Below are positions 8,784 to 19,459 of a stretch of DNA of 64,000 nt, in pieces. The stretch comes from Sphingomonas sp. NFR15. Its GTDB lineage: Bacteria; Pseudomonadota; Alphaproteobacteria; Sphingomonadales; Sphingomonadaceae. Made by a program: the position numbers and the translations under genes. The notes under the pieces are model-generated. The model saw nothing but the letters and a program-made list of their open reading frames with translations, had not been told where the DNA came from and did not search any database. The stretch spans positions 1 to 64,000 of the forward strand of contig NZ_FMWX01000008.1 in assembly GCF_900103265.1 (NCBI RefSeq), read 5' to 3'. Positions within the stretch are counted from its first letter, which is position 1, and the number at the start of each line of letters is the position of its first letter.

Positions 8784-11780
8784 TCAGCCTATCAGGCGCA
8801 ACCAACGTGACGGCGCCCGGAAGGCAGTGCGTGCGGGAATCTCCAGGCGAATGATCGTTCCGGTTCCCGGGGTTCCTTCAATGACGAGCCGGGCGTGCAT
8901 CTTCTCGGCCCGCTCACGCATGCCGCACAATCCGAAATGTCCTTCGCGCCCCTCCGCCGCTGTCGCGGTGTCAATTCCCACACCATTATCTCGCACCACG
9001 ACCGTCAATCCGCGTCGGCGGCACGTGATGCTCACGTCTATGCCGGTGGCGGCAGCATGACGCCTCGCGTTCAGGAGCGCCTCGCGGACGATTGCCGCGG
9101 TCTGCTCAACGATGGGCGCGCAGACGAGGCGTTGACGGCCAACCGTATGCAGGGTCTCGCGACTCTCGAGCAGGGGGAGCAGGCGCGCTTCGAGGTCTGC
9201 CACTGCGCCGATGTTGCGCAAGTTCAGGACTTGCTTTCGTCCCTCAACGAGGATTTCGTCACTACGATCGAGCGCCTCCTCTATTTGGAGGCGGCCTCTG
9301 GACCCGGAGGGGATTCCTTCCGCGATGGCTTGGAACCGCAAGATCAAGCTCTGGACGCTTTGCAAGTAGGTATCGTGAAGTTCCCGCGCGATCCGCTCCC
9401 GCTCTTCGACCTGACCCTCAATCCTTTGTCTCAACCGTTCCCCCACCGCCGCTAGCCGAAGGCGGTACAGCAGCCAGAGCGCCACACAGGCTATGCCCGC
9501 GATCAGCGCAATGAACCATTTGGTTTGATGGAACGCCGGCTTGATGGCGAAGGAGAGAGTGGCGTCGGTCGGGCTCCATATGCCCGCGCTATTTGCTGCC
9601 TTCACCCGAAACACATATCGGCCCGGCCCGAGATTCGTGAAGAAGGCTTCGCGGCGGCTACCAGCGTCGGTCCATTCTTGGTCCCGACCGTCGAGCCTAT
9701 AGCGGAAGCGATTGGAACCGGCATCGGTGAGGCCCAGCGCTGTGAAGTCGAACCGCAAGTCCGTGGTGCCGACTGGTAGCGAGATGACCGCGCTGCTGCC
9801 CAGATAGTGTCTGCCCGCCGCGTCGAGACTTTGGATCACGACGTTCGGACCCACCTTGGCCCCGAGTTGGGCCGTCGGATCGATCCAGGCCAGTCCCTGA
9901 TTTGTGTTGAGCCAGATGTTGCCGTCAACATCTTGCATGGCATCGTTCGCTTCGTCGCTGGACAGGCGAGACTGCAGACCCTGCTCGTGACCAAAACGCG
10001 ACACCGGAAGCGGTGCGCCCGAATGTTTGAAGGCGCTGCGAAGATCGCTTGTCGCCAAAGAGAAGATGCCCTCGCGCCCGATGAGCCACGTTCGCCCATC
10101 CTGTGTAGTGGTCAGGCCGGTCACTGCTCCAAGGAAGGGGTAGCGTCGCGCGTCCAGGACGGAAAAGCCTGAGCTGTCGTGGTAGGCAAGTCCGTATTCG
10201 CCCGCCGCGATAAAGCCGGTATCGAACGGAACAATCGCTTGGACGGTACCGATGACGACGTCTTTGCCACCCCAGAGCTGCGTGGTGCGACCGTCCCGCA
10301 TTGTAACGATGTAGGGGCGGGGACTGTAGTTGACCAGCGCTGCGCCGAGCATCCGTAGTACGCGTCCTCGCTGCTGCGGACCGAGCGAGTCTGGTGCCTT
10401 CACAAAGCGATCCTCTTGGACCGAGAAAAGCCCGTGCTTCTGGACCCAAAACCTGCCCTGCCGATCAACTGCGCACGATTGCGGCGTGAACTCGTTGTTC
10501 TGGCGGATCAGCCGGGGAGGGGCTTTTGGTGAAATAAGGTAGGTGTGGTCGACGTCTGCGACGAGCAACCGGCCATCTTCGGCTCCGCAGAGCATGTAGA
10601 TCTGCCTGCCTGCCAGGAGAATGCGCGAGGGGGCAGCGCCGAGCCGGTTTAGGCGATAGATGCCGTCTCGAGCTCCGACGTAGATGTCACCCGCTCGCCC
10701 GGCCCTGACGAAGCCGGTCGTCAAATCGAGATCCGGAGACAGGATCGCAGGTCCCCCACGTGTCAACCGCTCCAGGCCGGTAACGCGGCCGGTCCAGATG
10801 TTGCCTTCACGGTCCTGGAATATCGACAGCGTTCGCGCCAGTCCTGAACCGGACGGGGTGGCGAGCGACTGGGTGGGCATGGGAGCCAGCGGCGACGTGA
10901 TGGCGCCCGGATTGTAGCGTAGAGCTGGGCCGTCATCGCCACCGATCCATACTTCGCCAGATTGCAGCACGGTTGACGGCCGGGGTTGGTTGTCGAAGCG
11001 AAACGGAGGTAGTTTGGTGCCGGTGCTTGGCGTCAGGACGCTCCGGATCGAAGTTTCGTCAGCGATCCAGATCCTGCCGGCGGCATCCTCCAGTAGATTT
11101 GCGCCAAGGCCGACCCTGGTCGGGAGCACTTCAAACCGAACCCCGCCGCGACGGAGGCGGAGGATCGAGGGATGCATTGCGAGATAGGTGTCACCGTTGC
11201 GCACGGGCAAAACTGACTGGCCGGGTTGACTTGGTAGCGTTGTGCCCGAATGGAACCAGCGCCATCGCCGCTGGCGAAGCTGGCCCAACCACGCCATGTC
11301 CGGGCCTTGAAGCAGAGCCCAGACGCTCCCATCGGGGCTTGTCGTCAATTGAGCGGCATATCCCACGACCTGAGCCGGCAATCGCAAATCAACGAGCCGC
11401 CCCCCGCGATAGACGGCTATTCCCCCCTTCTGGTAGCCGACCAGAAGCTGTCCATCCTGGGTTGCGAGCAGGGCGTTGACTTGCCTGGACCTACTGGGCC
11501 GCCGGTCGTCAGTTTCTATTCGCTCGAACGTAACGCCATCGAAGCGGTAAAGGCCGTTCGACGTGCCCAGCCACAGGAAGCCATCAAGGGTCTGAGCAAT
11601 GGCGCGAATGCCGGCTGGCGCGCCGTCGGCAAACGACCATCGCGTAAGTCGGTAGGCAGGGGCAGGAGCAGTGCCAGTCGGTTTAGCGCCTGCGCTGAAA
11701 ATCATTATGTTGGCGAAGAGAGCCACCGCGGCAAAGATGCGGCGAGCATCCGCCCGACCAGACCGGTACGCCAATATCAC
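8784..11780 (-). CDS. Beta-propeller sensor histidine kinase (Reg_prop / Y_Y_Y / HisKA_3)
   Basis: A 998-residue inner-membrane sensor. The N-terminal hydrophobic segment (AAVALFANIMIFSAG) is followed by about 600 residues of periplasmic two-component-regulator propeller repeats (for example DGFLWLGTSNGLYRFDG, GNIWTGRVTGLERL, GNIWLNTNQGLAWID). Next come a Y_Y_Y domain (FRYRLDGRDQEWTDAG), a membrane helix near 755-774, a HisKA_3 dimerisation domain with RELHD (phospho-His near 802), and an HATPase with N-box EALLNARRHA and DNGVGID near 931. GTG at 11780 or TTG at 11774 could start; AAGGGG lies just upstream. No LuxR-type response regulator is adjacent, so it is an orphan within this window. 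Confidence 0.9.
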   Translation of the reverse strand: MILAYRSGRADARRIFAAVALFANIMIFSAGAKPTGTAPAPAYRLTRWSFADGAPAGIRAIAQTLDGFLWLGTSNGLYRFDGVTFERIETDDRRPSRSRQVNALLATQDGQLLVGYQKGGIAVYRGGRLVDLRLPAQVVGYAAQLTTSPDGSVWALLQGPDMAWLGQLRQRRWRWFHSGTTLPSQPGQSVLPVRNGDTYLAMHPSILRLRRGGVRFEVLPTRVGLGANLLEDAAGRIWIADETSIRSVLTPSTGTKLPPFRFDNQPRPSTVLQSGEVWIGGDDGPALRYNPGAITSPLAPMPTQSLATPSGSGLARTLSIFQDREGNIWTGRVTGLERLTRGGPAILSPDLDLTTGFVRAGRAGDIYVGARDGIYRLNRLGAAPSRILLAGRQIYMLCGAEDGRLLVADVDHTYLISPKAPPRLIRQNNEFTPQSCAVDRQGRFWVQKHGLFSVQEDRFVKAPDSLGPQQRGRVLRMLGAALVNYSPRPYIVTMRDGRTTQLWGGKDVVIGTVQAIVPFDTGFIAAGEYGLAYHDSSGFSVLDARRYPFLGAVTGLTTTQDGRTWLIGREGIFSLATSDLRSAFKHSGAPLPVSRFGHEQGLQSRLSSDEANDAMQDVDGNIWLNTNQGLAWIDPTAQLGAKVGPNVVIQSLDAAGRHYLGSSAVISLPVGTTDLRFDFTALGLTDAGSNRFRYRLDGRDQEWTDAGSRREAFFTNLGPGRYVFRVKAANSAGIWSPTDATLSFAIKPAFHQTKWFIALIAGIACVALWLLYRLRLAAVGERLRQRIEGQVEERERIARELHDTYLQSVQSLILRFQAIAEGIPSGSRGRLQIEEALDRSDEILVEGRKQVLNLRNIGAVADLEARLLPLLESRETLHTVGRQRLVCAPIVEQTAAIVREALLNARRHAAATGIDVSITCRRRGLTVVVRDNGVGIDTATAAEGREGHFGLCGMRERAEKMHARLVIEGTPGTGTIIRLEIPARTAFRAPSRWLRLIG

Positions 11781-12123
11781 TTACCCCTTACGTCGGCATC
11801 CCAGCGTTGGGGCCATGATCAAAACTGCCTCTGATCCCGGCTCATAGCAGGGACTACCGCGATCATACCCTAGCAGTGCGATGCGATCGATGCCGAGCGC
11901 GTCGAGCAGTTCGGCGAGGTCGCGCGCCATGGTGCGCTTGTCGGTCTCACCATAGCCGCGCAGGTCCGGCGCGATGATACGATGGAACTCGCCGAGCACC
12001 GGGATCTGGCGGCGCCAGGCGAAATTGTCTCGGGGAAGCCGTGGAGCAGCACCACCGGCCGGCATCGATATAGTTCTGGCGGATGTCGTTGGCACGGAGG
12101 ATATGGCTGGCGGAGGCGATCAT
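11781..12123 (-). pseudogene. Decayed, truncated alpha/beta hydrolase (epoxide hydrolase-like)
   Basis: Homology to the N-terminal third of an alpha/beta hydrolase is spread over three minus-strand frames. ANDIRQNYIDAG comes first, then PVVLLHGFPET in a second frame, then RRQIPVLGEFHRIIAPDLRGYGETDK through DALGIDRIALLGYDRGS in a third. Restoring a base after HGFPET would rejoin the last two. The similarity stops at the nucleophile elbow; lid, acid and His regions are absent, with the sensor-kinase gene beginning there. This is a pseudogene remnant with at least two frameshifts plus a 3' deletion. Confidence 0.75.
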
Positions 12124-12342
12124 CGAGCGAAATCCTTGGGAACGCGGCGCCGCACCATGGCGGCCTCGCGGCCGGCCGGATTGGCGCTCCGTCTGGTCTT
12201 TTGTCGGTTCCGGACATCTGGCGACGGAGGTTCCGCCGCGCTTCGCCCGCGGCAAACACCGCCAAAAAGGCGGCGGAATCGACAAGCGCGCGGAGCGCCA
12301 CCTGGGCTAGCTGTGCTTGCTTTGCCAATGGAGATCGCGCCG

Positions 12343-12966
12343 ATGACCGCTGCCAGCCTCATTACCCCGCAGGATTGTGCGGTCCTGATCGTCGACGCAC
12401 AGGCGGGCCTTGCCTTTGCCACCGGGTCGGGGGACCGCCAGAGCGTGCGCAGCAACCTCGTCGCGCTCGCGAAGACTGCCAAGGCGTTCGACGTGCCGGT
12501 GATCGTCAGCACCTCCGCCTCGAAGGTCTATAGCGGGCCGCTGATGCCGCCGCTCCGCGCGGTGCTGCCTGAGGTCACCCCGATCGAGCGGCGCAACATG
12601 AACCTGTGGGAGGACGAAGCGGCCAAAGCCGCCGTGGTGGCGACCGGCCGCCGCACGCTGGTCGTGGCCGGGCTGCTCACCGAAGCCTGTGTCAGTTTTC
12701 CCGTCCTCTCGGCGCTTGCCGAAGGCTATGCGGTGCGCGTCGTAACTGATGCGTGCGGCGGCCTCACACCTGCCAGCCATGAGGCGGCGCTGCAGCGCCT
12801 GACGCAGGCCGGCGCGGTGCCGACCTCCTGGCTCCAAATCCTGCTCGAGCTGCAGCGCGACTGGACCCGGCACGACACCTATGAGGCGGCGCGCGGCATC
12901 GTCGTCGACCATGGCGGCGGCTATGGCATCGGCCTCGATTATGCCCGTGACATGATCCACCCATGA
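12343..12966 (+). CDS. YcaC-like isochorismatase-superfamily hydrolase
   Basis: About 207 residues. The cysteine-hydrolase fold is indicated by CAVLIVDAQAGLAF (catalytic Asp), a central NMNLWEDE stretch where YcaC proteins have NAWDNE, and VVAGLLTEACVSFPVLSA (nucleophile Cys). The C-terminal SWLQILLELQRDWTRHDTYE also matches the YcaC branch rather than true isochorismatases. The substrate of this branch is unknown. I prefer ATG 12343 because GGAG lies 9 bases upstream; ATG 12328 is possible. The stop overlaps the next gene as ATGA. Confidence 0.85.
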   Translation: MTAASLITPQDCAVLIVDAQAGLAFATGSGDRQSVRSNLVALAKTAKAFDVPVIVSTSASKVYSGPLMPPLRAVLPEVTPIERRNMNLWEDEAAKAAVVATGRRTLVVAGLLTEACVSFPVLSALAEGYAVRVVTDACGGLTPASHEAALQRLTQAGAVPTSWLQILLELQRDWTRHDTYEAARGIVVDHGGGYGIGLDYARDMIHP

Positions 12967-13562
12967 CGCAGCGCCAGATTGTTGGAACACTGCATGGCGT
13001 CGCCATCGAAGTCGCTGCGTGGGATGGCAGCGCGGCGCAGGTCGACCTGTCCTGCGCCTGTATGTTCGAGGCCGAACTCGGCGGTGGCCCGCCGACCGGG
13101 GGGCTCGCCCATCTGGATCATGCCCTTAGCGGGACGCTGCTGTGGCTGCGGGGCGAGGGCATCTTTCACGCCAATGTCGGTGAAACGCTCTATATCGACC
13201 AGCCGCCCGCAACGGTAGCCGCACGCGCGCTGCTGATCTTAGGCATGGGCTCGCCGATCGGCTGGTCCGCGTCGGCGCTATCATCTGCCGTGCGGCTGGC
13301 GGTCTCGACTGCCCTGGCGCTGGGCGCCAGCTCGGGCGCGCTGGCGCCGAGCATGCTGGATAGCGGCCTGGAGCCCGACCAGACGAGCGGCGCGCCAAAG
13401 GCCATGGTGGCGGGATTGGCGGCGGCCCTCGATGCGCAAGCGCGGCTGCAGGCAATCGGGCTCGTCCAGCGCACTTCGCTCTCTAGCTGGTCCTTCGACG
13501 TGGGGGCACCGCGCTTCTCCCACGCCGTTGCCGCATTCAGCGCGGCTGTTGCCGATCATTGA
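12963..13562 (+). CDS. Protein resembling the N-terminal domain of M17 aminopeptidases
   Basis: 199 residues, coupled to the YcaC-like gene by ATGA. The middle part (GGLAHLDHALSGTLLWLRGEG, GETLYIDQPP, ARALLILGMG) has the rhythm of the non-catalytic N-terminal domain of leucyl aminopeptidases. No metal-binding catalytic domain follows, and there is only a long Ala/Ser/Leu-rich helical second half. Function is unknown. It may be a regulatory or scaffold partner of the neighbouring hydrolase. The domain match is from memory of the family pattern and needs a profile search. Confidence 0.65.
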   Translation: MTQRQIVGTLHGVAIEVAAWDGSAAQVDLSCACMFEAELGGGPPTGGLAHLDHALSGTLLWLRGEGIFHANVGETLYIDQPPATVAARALLILGMGSPIGWSASALSSAVRLAVSTALALGASSGALAPSMLDSGLEPDQTSGAPKAMVAGLAAALDAQARLQAIGLVQRTSLSSWSFDVGAPRFSHAVAAFSAAVADH

Positions 13563-13578
13563 TGTTCAGGAGCACTGT

Positions 13579-13995
13579 ATGCAACACACGCCACCGCCGC
13601 CCATTGTCACTTCCGAGGTCCGCATTGTCGATGCAGCTGGTGCGCCTCGCATCCTGATGTCTGCGGCAAAGGGAACGCCGTCGATCGTGCTGACCGGCCG
13701 CGATGCCAAGCCGGCTGTGACGGTGCAGCTCGACGAGCAGGACCGTCCTTCCGTTAAACTTGCCAACCCCGTGGCGGGCGGACCGACTGCCGCGATCGAA
13801 ATTGACGACAAGGGCGCGCATGTGAAGTTCGATCGGGCGGGCGGCGCCTCGTCCTATCTGTTCCTCAACAATGCCGGCGTCTCAGGCATGGTGCTGGTCG
13901 CCAGCCAAGGCGTGCGGCGCGTGAGCGTGCTTGTCGCCGCTGACGGCAAGGTGACGATTGATGGTCTGAACGGGAAAGCTACCACCGCGCCCTGA
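13579..13995 (+). CDS. Conserved hypothetical, beta-rich
   Basis: 138 residues starting at ATG 13579 with CAGGAG upstream. The sequence is made of short beta-like repeats: VRIVDAAGAPRILMSAA, PSIVLTGRDAKPAVTVQLDEQ, AAIEIDDKGAHVKFDR, VSVLVAADGKVTIDG. It contains recurring small-residue/Asp-Gly turns. No signal peptide or catalytic motif is seen. It lies 16 bases after the M17-N-like gene and is probably the third member of that operon. I do not recognise a family. Confidence 0.65.
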   Translation: MQHTPPPPIVTSEVRIVDAAGAPRILMSAAKGTPSIVLTGRDAKPAVTVQLDEQDRPSVKLANPVAGGPTAAIEIDDKGAHVKFDRAGGASSYLFLNNAGVSGMVLVASQGVRRVSVLVAADGKVTIDGLNGKATTAP

Positions 13996-14588
13996 TCTTC
14001 CTGCTTCGGTCAGACAGCACTGAAGAGCGGGCAGTCGCTATTCTCGCTGATCTTGCTTAAAGCAAATTGTAGTGCCGGCTAAAGGCGAATCAGCCGGGAC
14101 CAGGCTATCGTTGATAGGGCGTCAGCTCGGAACGCTGCTGATCGCATCTAGTGCGATGAAGCCCTTGATCTTGTAGAATGAAACGCGGATTTTCCGGAAG
14201 AACCGCCAGCATGATGTCAGCGGATGTAGGCTGAAGGCAAAGATATGTTCGCATCGAGGATCTTTTTAATAGGTCAATTGTGTCTGTGCGCCCTAGATTT
14301 CTGACGAGTAGGATTCGCTATGTTCATCGCAAGGCTAGTCATGATCATGTCGGCGGGTTGCAGCACTCTTCCATTGTTGCAAGGATGCTTTCCGGGACGC
14401 CAGCGGCGTGCTGAACCAGCCCTCGCTCCCTGGGCGGTAGGCTGTGTTGATCTGTTGGATCCGTAACGGCCTGCCGATTGGCTCACGGGGGCGTCCGCGC
14501 GACGCTGAAGCGTCTGCTTTGCCCGAAAGCCGTCCTTCAAGTGGAGTCCGGGAACGACGGCTCTGTCCCAAATGCCGGCGTTAGGGAA
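13996..14588. other. Gene-free stretch downstream of hypothetical operon
   Basis: About 590 bases without a convincing gene. Short frames on the minus strand (for example 14274-14540) are Arg/Ser-rich with no ribosome site and look like chance. A small inverted repeat ATCGCA-N5-TGCGAT lies near 14143-14159. The stretch separates the plus-strand operon from the convergent dnaE2 end; I see no clear rho-independent terminator. Confidence 0.5.
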
Positions 14589-17500
14589 TCACCGAAAATC
14601 GCGCGGCTTCACCTTAATTCCCTCTGTCAGCTGCCCCGGAATGATGCCGGAGCCAAGTCTCAAGTCAGGAATGAAAATGTCACGTGGTTGCCGCCCCAAT
14701 GGAGCGCGGGCAGGGTCGCGGGGGTCCGGGCCTACGGGGCTTTTGACGATATCGGCCCGACTTGTGCGGTAGATATCGGCGACGTCTGCTCGATTGCCGA
14801 CGGTCGCGAGCGAGGGCGAAAGATCGTCCAGTCGCTGGGCGATCACGTGGATCACATTTCCTTCGCGCTGCACTTGGCCGCGTACGCCCATCATCGAGGC
14901 GCCGAGCACGATGCGGCGATGTTTCTCGAAGACGTTGGTCCACACGACCAGATTGGCGACGTTGGTCTCATCTTCCAGGGTGATGAACATGACCCCTTTC
15001 GCCGAACCGGGCTTCTGACGGACCAGCACAATCCCCGCCAGATTGATCCAGCGACCGTCCCTCACGGTCTGTAATTCCTCGCAGGTGATCATCTTTCGGG
15101 CGCGCAGCTCGTCGCGGAGGAAGGCGAGGGGATGCGCGCGCAGCGAGAGACCGGACGCCCGGTAATCTTCGACCACTTCCGCACCTTCGCCCATCGGCGC
15201 GAGAATGACGGTCGGCTCGATCGCTTCCGCCCGCAGCTTGCCTTCCCGTTCGTCGGCCGCGGCGAACAGCGGCAGCGCTGCATTGCCCAGGCCCTTCACG
15301 CTCCACAGCCCCTCTCGTCTGTTGCTGCCTAGCGATCCGAAACCGTCGGCTTCACCAATCCGGTCGAGCGCGCCGCGGCCGACACCAGCGCGGCGCTGTA
15401 TCTCCTCGATACTCTCGTAAGGCGTGTTCGCGCGCGCGGTGACGATTGACGCGGCGTCGCCGTTCGCCAGGTCGCGTACCATACGGAGTCCGAGCCTGAC
15501 GGCGAGATAGCGACCGCCCGCAGGCTCGAGCGTGCAGTCCCATCGGCTGTGATTCACATCGATCGGACGAATCTCGACGCCGTGCTGGCGTGCGTCGCGT
15601 ACAATCTGCGCTGGCGCGTAGAAGCCCATGGGCTGCGCATTCAACAACGCTGCGCAAAAGACGTCCGGATGGTGGCATTTCATCCAGCTGCTCGCATAGG
15701 CGATCAGCGCGAAGCTCGCGGCATGGCTTTCGGGGAAGCCGTAGGAGCCAAAGCCTTCGATCTGTTTGAACGTCCGCTCGGCAAATTCCTGATCATATCC
15801 CCGGCTCACCATCCCATCGATCAACTTGTCGCGAAAATGGGAAACGCCACCGGTGAGCTTAAAGGTCGCCATCGCGCGGCGGAGCAAATCGGCTTCGCTC
15901 GCCGTGAAGCCAGCGCACTCGATCGCCACGCGCATCGCCTGCTCCTGAAACAGGGGCACTCCCAAGGTCTTCTCCAGCACGCGTCGAAGCTCTTCGGTCG
16001 GGTAGGTGACCTCCTCCTCCCCGTTGCGCCGCCGCCGGTAGGGGTGGACCATATCTCCTTGAATCGGACCCGGTCGAACGATCGCCACCTGAATGACCAG
16101 GTCGTAAAAGGTGCGCGGCGCCATCAGGGGGATGGAGGCCATCTGCGCGCGGCTTTCGATCTGAAACACGCCCAAGGTGTCGGCTTTTCGGATCATCGCG
16201 TAGGTCGCCGGATCCTCGGCCGGTATGGTGGCAAGGTCGAGCTTCAGTCCCTTGTCGTTCTCCAAGAACTCAAACGCCCGCCGCATGCACGACAACATGC
16301 CGAGAGCCAGAACGTCGACCTTCATAAACCCCAACAGGTCGATATCGTCCTTATCCCACTCGATCACCTGTCGGTCTTCCATGGCCGCTGGCTCGATCGG
16401 AACAAGTTCATCGAGCCGATCGCGCGTCAGAACGAATCCGCCGGGATGCTGCGAGAGATGGCGGGGGGTGTTGATGAGCTGCCGCGCCAGTTCGAGCGTC
16501 AGCGCGAGCCGCCGATCGCTGAGATCCATATTGAGCTCCTCAGCGTGCTTCTCCTCGACGCCCTCGCGGCTCCAGCTCCAGACCGCACTCGACAAGCCGG
16601 CCGTCATATCCTCGCTAAGACCCAGCGCCTTGCCGACATCGCGAACCGCTCCGCGCGCGCGATAGCGTGTGACGACCGCAGTCAGCGCGGACCGGGTCCG
16701 ACCGTAGGTCTCGTAAATCCACTGGATCACTTCCTCTCGTCGTTCATGCTCGAAATCGACGTCGATATCGGGTGGCTCGCGCCGTTCGGCCGAGACGAAG
16801 CGCTCAAACAGGAGCTCAGACCGAACTGGATCGATCGACGTGATGCCGAGCACGTAGCAAACGGCGCTGTTCGCAGCGGAGCCTCGTCCCTGGCAGATGA
16901 TCTCGCGGCGCCGCGCCTCCGCGACGATCGAGTGGACCGTCAGAAAATAAGGCGCATATTCAAGATCAGCGATCAGCTTCAGTTCGTGCTCGAGCTGGGT
17001 GTGAACCTTACCCTCGATCCCTTCGGGATAGCGCTCCGGCGCCTTCGCCCAAGTTAGCCGCTCCAGCTCTTCCTGTGGTGTTCGGCCAGGAACGCTGATT
17101 TCGTCGGGATATTGGTAGCGCAGCTCCTCAAGGCTGAACGTGCAACGCTTCGCTACTTCCAGCGTGCGAAAGACCGGCGTGGCGTCTTTAAGGTAACGGC
17201 GGAACAGTCGCTCCATTTCCTCGCCGGCCTTCAGGTATCGGTCTGCAAATCGCTCGCGCCGGTCACCAAGCTCGTCGATGGTGCATCGCTCCCGGACGCA
17301 GGTCACGACATCCTGCAGCATCCGTCGATCAGGCGAATGGTAGAGCACGTCATTCGTGGCGACCGTCGGCACACGGGCTGCTGCTGCTATGTTCGCAAGA
17401 TCGCGCAGCCGGATCGCATCCTTCGGCCTGCGGCGAATGGATAGCGCCAGATACAGGCGATCCTGGAAGATCCTCTTTGCACGCGCGAGTGCCCCTTCCG

Positions 17501-17903
17501 CCACTGTATCCGCGCGATCCGGAGCGAGGATCGCAATGAGACCCTCATGCCATTGCTCGACGTCGGGCCAGTCGAGGTGGCAGGCTCCCTTGCCGGCGCG
17601 CTCCTTGCCTACGCTTAGCAAGCGACACATCCGACCATAGGCAGCGCGATCGGTCGGGTAGAGGAGAAGGGCGGTGCCATCCACGAGATCGATCCGGCTG
17701 CCGATGATCGATCGCACGCCTGTCGTTTTCTCGGCGTCCCAGGCCCGCACGATGCCTGCCACGGAGCTGCGATCGACGATACCGAGCGCGGGCAGTCGCA
17801 GCAGAACCGCTGCGGCGAACAGCTCTTCAGGCGATGACGCGCCGCGCAGGAAGCTAAAATGCGTCGTAACCTGCAGCTCGACATAGCGAGCATCGCTCGT
17901 CAT
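14589..17903 (-). CDS. dnaE2: Error-prone DNA polymerase III alpha-like subunit
   Basis: 1104 residues, the usual DnaE2 length. An N-terminal PHP domain begins with [20 protein letters not shown]. The polymerase core has [16 protein letters not shown] with the catalytic Asp pair, then a QHPGGFVLT block, [22 protein letters not shown], and a C-terminal OB-type region ([24 protein letters not shown]). With ImuA and ImuB it performs SOS-induced translesion synthesis; DnaE2 supplies the polymerase activity. The ATG at 17903 overlaps the imuB stop as ATGA. The third gene of the LexA-controlled cassette. Confidence 0.96.
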   Translation of the reverse strand: MTSDARYVELQVTTHFSFLRGASSPEELFAAAVLLRLPALGIVDRSSVAGIVRAWDAEKTTGVRSIIGSRIDLVDGTALLLYPTDRAAYGRMCRLLSVGKERAGKGACHLDWPDVEQWHEGLIAILAPDRADTVAEGALARAKRIFQDRLYLALSIRRRPKDAIRLRDLANIAAAARVPTVATNDVLYHSPDRRMLQDVVTCVRERCTIDELGDRRERFADRYLKAGEEMERLFRRYLKDATPVFRTLEVAKRCTFSLEELRYQYPDEISVPGRTPQEELERLTWAKAPERYPEGIEGKVHTQLEHELKLIADLEYAPYFLTVHSIVAEARRREIICQGRGSAANSAVCYVLGITSIDPVRSELLFERFVSAERREPPDIDVDFEHERREEVIQWIYETYGRTRSALTAVVTRYRARGAVRDVGKALGLSEDMTAGLSSAVWSWSREGVEEKHAEELNMDLSDRRLALTLELARQLINTPRHLSQHPGGFVLTRDRLDELVPIEPAAMEDRQVIEWDKDDIDLLGFMKVDVLALGMLSCMRRAFEFLENDKGLKLDLATIPAEDPATYAMIRKADTLGVFQIESRAQMASIPLMAPRTFYDLVIQVAIVRPGPIQGDMVHPYRRRRNGEEEVTYPTEELRRVLEKTLGVPLFQEQAMRVAIECAGFTASEADLLRRAMATFKLTGGVSHFRDKLIDGMVSRGYDQEFAERTFKQIEGFGSYGFPESHAASFALIAYASSWMKCHHPDVFCAALLNAQPMGFYAPAQIVRDARQHGVEIRPIDVNHSRWDCTLEPAGGRYLAVRLGLRMVRDLANGDAASIVTARANTPYESIEEIQRRAGVGRGALDRIGEADGFGSLGSNRREGLWSVKGLGNAALPLFAAADEREGKLRAEAIEPTVILAPMGEGAEVVEDYRASGLSLRAHPLAFLRDELRARKMITCEELQTVRDGRWINLAGIVLVRQKPGSAKGVMFITLEDETNVANLVVWTNVFEKHRRIVLGASMMGVRGQVQREGNVIHVIAQRLDDLSPSLATVGNRADVADIYRTSRADIVKSPVGPDPRDPARAPLGRQPRDIFIPDLRLGSGIIPGQLTEGIKVKPRDFR

Positions 17904-19459
17904 GCGAACGCGCCATGGATGAACCAGCGCATGTTGCCTGTGGCCTGGCTGGTCCCGTCGCCTAAGCGAAACAGCCAGTAGCGCCCACCCGTCTGGGTCT
18001 CGACCTGATAATAGTCGCGGACGGTCAGGGCCTTTTCGGCTTCGATTCCACTCTCACGCCACCATTCGCCATGGAGGCGCTCCGGGCCATCTCCTTGGGT
18101 CACACGGTACCGTTTGCGCCGCCATATGAACATGCGCGGTGCATCGTCCGGGAGCAGCGCAATCACTTCGATCGGCTCTGGTCGATCCAGCATGCGGGCG
18201 GGGCGGGGCAGGTCGTCGTCCCATCCCGCATCGGTGATCTTGCTGAGTGCCGGCCGTATGGTCGTGGAGCGTTCGGGCATCGCGCTCGCCTGCGGACTGA
18301 CCCGATGAAGGCTGCGCTGGCCGAACCGATTGGCGAGTGCATCGACCAGAGCGGCGAGATCTGGGCCCCGCCGTCCTAGGCTCTCGAGCCCTTCGCCCTG
18401 TGCTGAACCCAGAGCTTCGGCGAGCGGGGTGACCAGCGTCATGGTTTCGATGCCTTCGCCCGGTTCGATCGTCTCAATTTTGGCGCAGAGCAGCTTGGCG
18501 AGATGACGCGCGTCACGAGACGCGGCCGCCGTTCCGACCCGGATCGCCTGATTGTGTCCGTCGATCCTATGGAAATAGCAATCGAGCCGGCGTGCGCCTT
18601 TTCCGATATGGCTGAGCTGGTCGACGATATCTGCGACGAGGTCGCCGATCACCAGGCTGAAGGCTTCGGGTGTCGCGATAGGCTCCATGAACCCCCGGCG
18701 CGCCTTCGGGAGGTGTTCGGGAAAGATGGGATCGATCGGCTCGGGAAGCGTCCCCAATGCTTGATCGAGACGCCGATGCAGCTCACGGCCAAACCGCTTG
18801 GCTAGGGGCGGTCGCGGCGCGCCGATGAGCTGTTCGATACGTTCGAACCCCAATTTCCGCAGGGCCTCGACATCGCTTCTCGGGAGACGGAGCGCGGCAA
18901 TCGGCAGAATCGCGATCGCCTTGCGATGATCGCCTGGCTCGATCGTCACGGGCCGACCAGCAGGGACGTGACGCGCAACGGCGTGGGCGCAGCCCGCCGT
19001 GTCGGCGACCGCGATCTGCACCGAAAGCCCGGACGCTGTGACACGACGATGAAGATCCTTGAGGAGGGCCTTCTCGGTCCCGAACAGCGACGCGCAACCG
19101 GTGATGTCGAGCCAGAGCCCATCCGGTGCATCGGGCGAAACGAATGGTGAGTACCGGCGACCTGCCCATAGCGCGAGACGGCGCAGGCCTTCGAGATCCG
19201 CGTCCGGCTCCGCGTCGACCACCTGAAGTTCGGGCGCGAGTGCGCGTGCCTTCGTGACCGTCATTCCTTGCTTGATGCCGAGAGCGCGAGCGCCGGCATC
19301 GATCGCCGCGATGACGCGGCGACCATGATCCGGGATGGCCGTTACCAGCGGTCCATCGCCGGCGATTGGATCGCGCCGTTCAGGCGACGAATTTGCGATC
19401 TTCCGCCGCAGCCGGTCGGTCGACCAGTGCGGCAGGAAGAGCGATACGACCCGTCGCAT
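17900..19459 (-). CDS. imuB: Catalytically dead Y-family polymerase homologue ImuB
   Basis: 519 residues. It begins [20 protein letters not shown] where active Y-family polymerases have an invariant acidic DmDaF motif, so the catalytic carboxylates are missing. That is normal for ImuB, which acts as the hub linking DnaE2, ImuA and the beta clamp. The Y-family little-finger region ([12 protein letters not shown] ... [13 protein letters not shown]) and the long C-terminal tail with [23 protein letters not shown] are present. It overlaps imuA by 80 bases at its 5' end and dnaE2 by 4 bases at its 3' end. Confidence 0.93.
   Translation of the reverse strand: MRRVVSLFLPHWSTDRLRRKIANSSPERRDPIAGDGPLVTAIPDHGRRVIAAIDAGARALGIKQGMTVTKARALAPELQVVDAEPDADLEGLRRLALWAGRRYSPFVSPDAPDGLWLDITGCASLFGTEKALLKDLHRRVTASGLSVQIAVADTAGCAHAVARHVPAGRPVTIEPGDHRKAIAILPIAALRLPRSDVEALRKLGFERIEQLIGAPRPPLAKRFGRELHRRLDQALGTLPEPIDPIFPEHLPKARRGFMEPIATPEAFSLVIGDLVADIVDQLSHIGKGARRLDCYFHRIDGHNQAIRVGTAAASRDARHLAKLLCAKIETIEPGEGIETMTLVTPLAEALGSAQGEGLESLGRRGPDLAALVDALANRFGQRSLHRVSPQASAMPERSTTIRPALSKITDAGWDDDLPRPARMLDRPEPIEVIALLPDDAPRMFIWRRKRYRVTQGDGPERLHGEWWRESGIEAEKALTVRDYYQVETQTGGRYWLFRLGDGTSQATGNMRWFIHGAFA

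Noticed and set aside
14274..14571. Minus-strand frames of 78-88 codons between the hypothetical operon and dnaE2
   Set aside because: No ribosome site, Arg/Ser-rich composition and no recognisable motif.
15549..17057. 502-codon plus-strand frame antisense to dnaE2
   Set aside because: It mirrors dnaE2 codons, has no known domain or ribosome site and an Arg/His-rich composition typical of antisense frames in GC-rich DNA.
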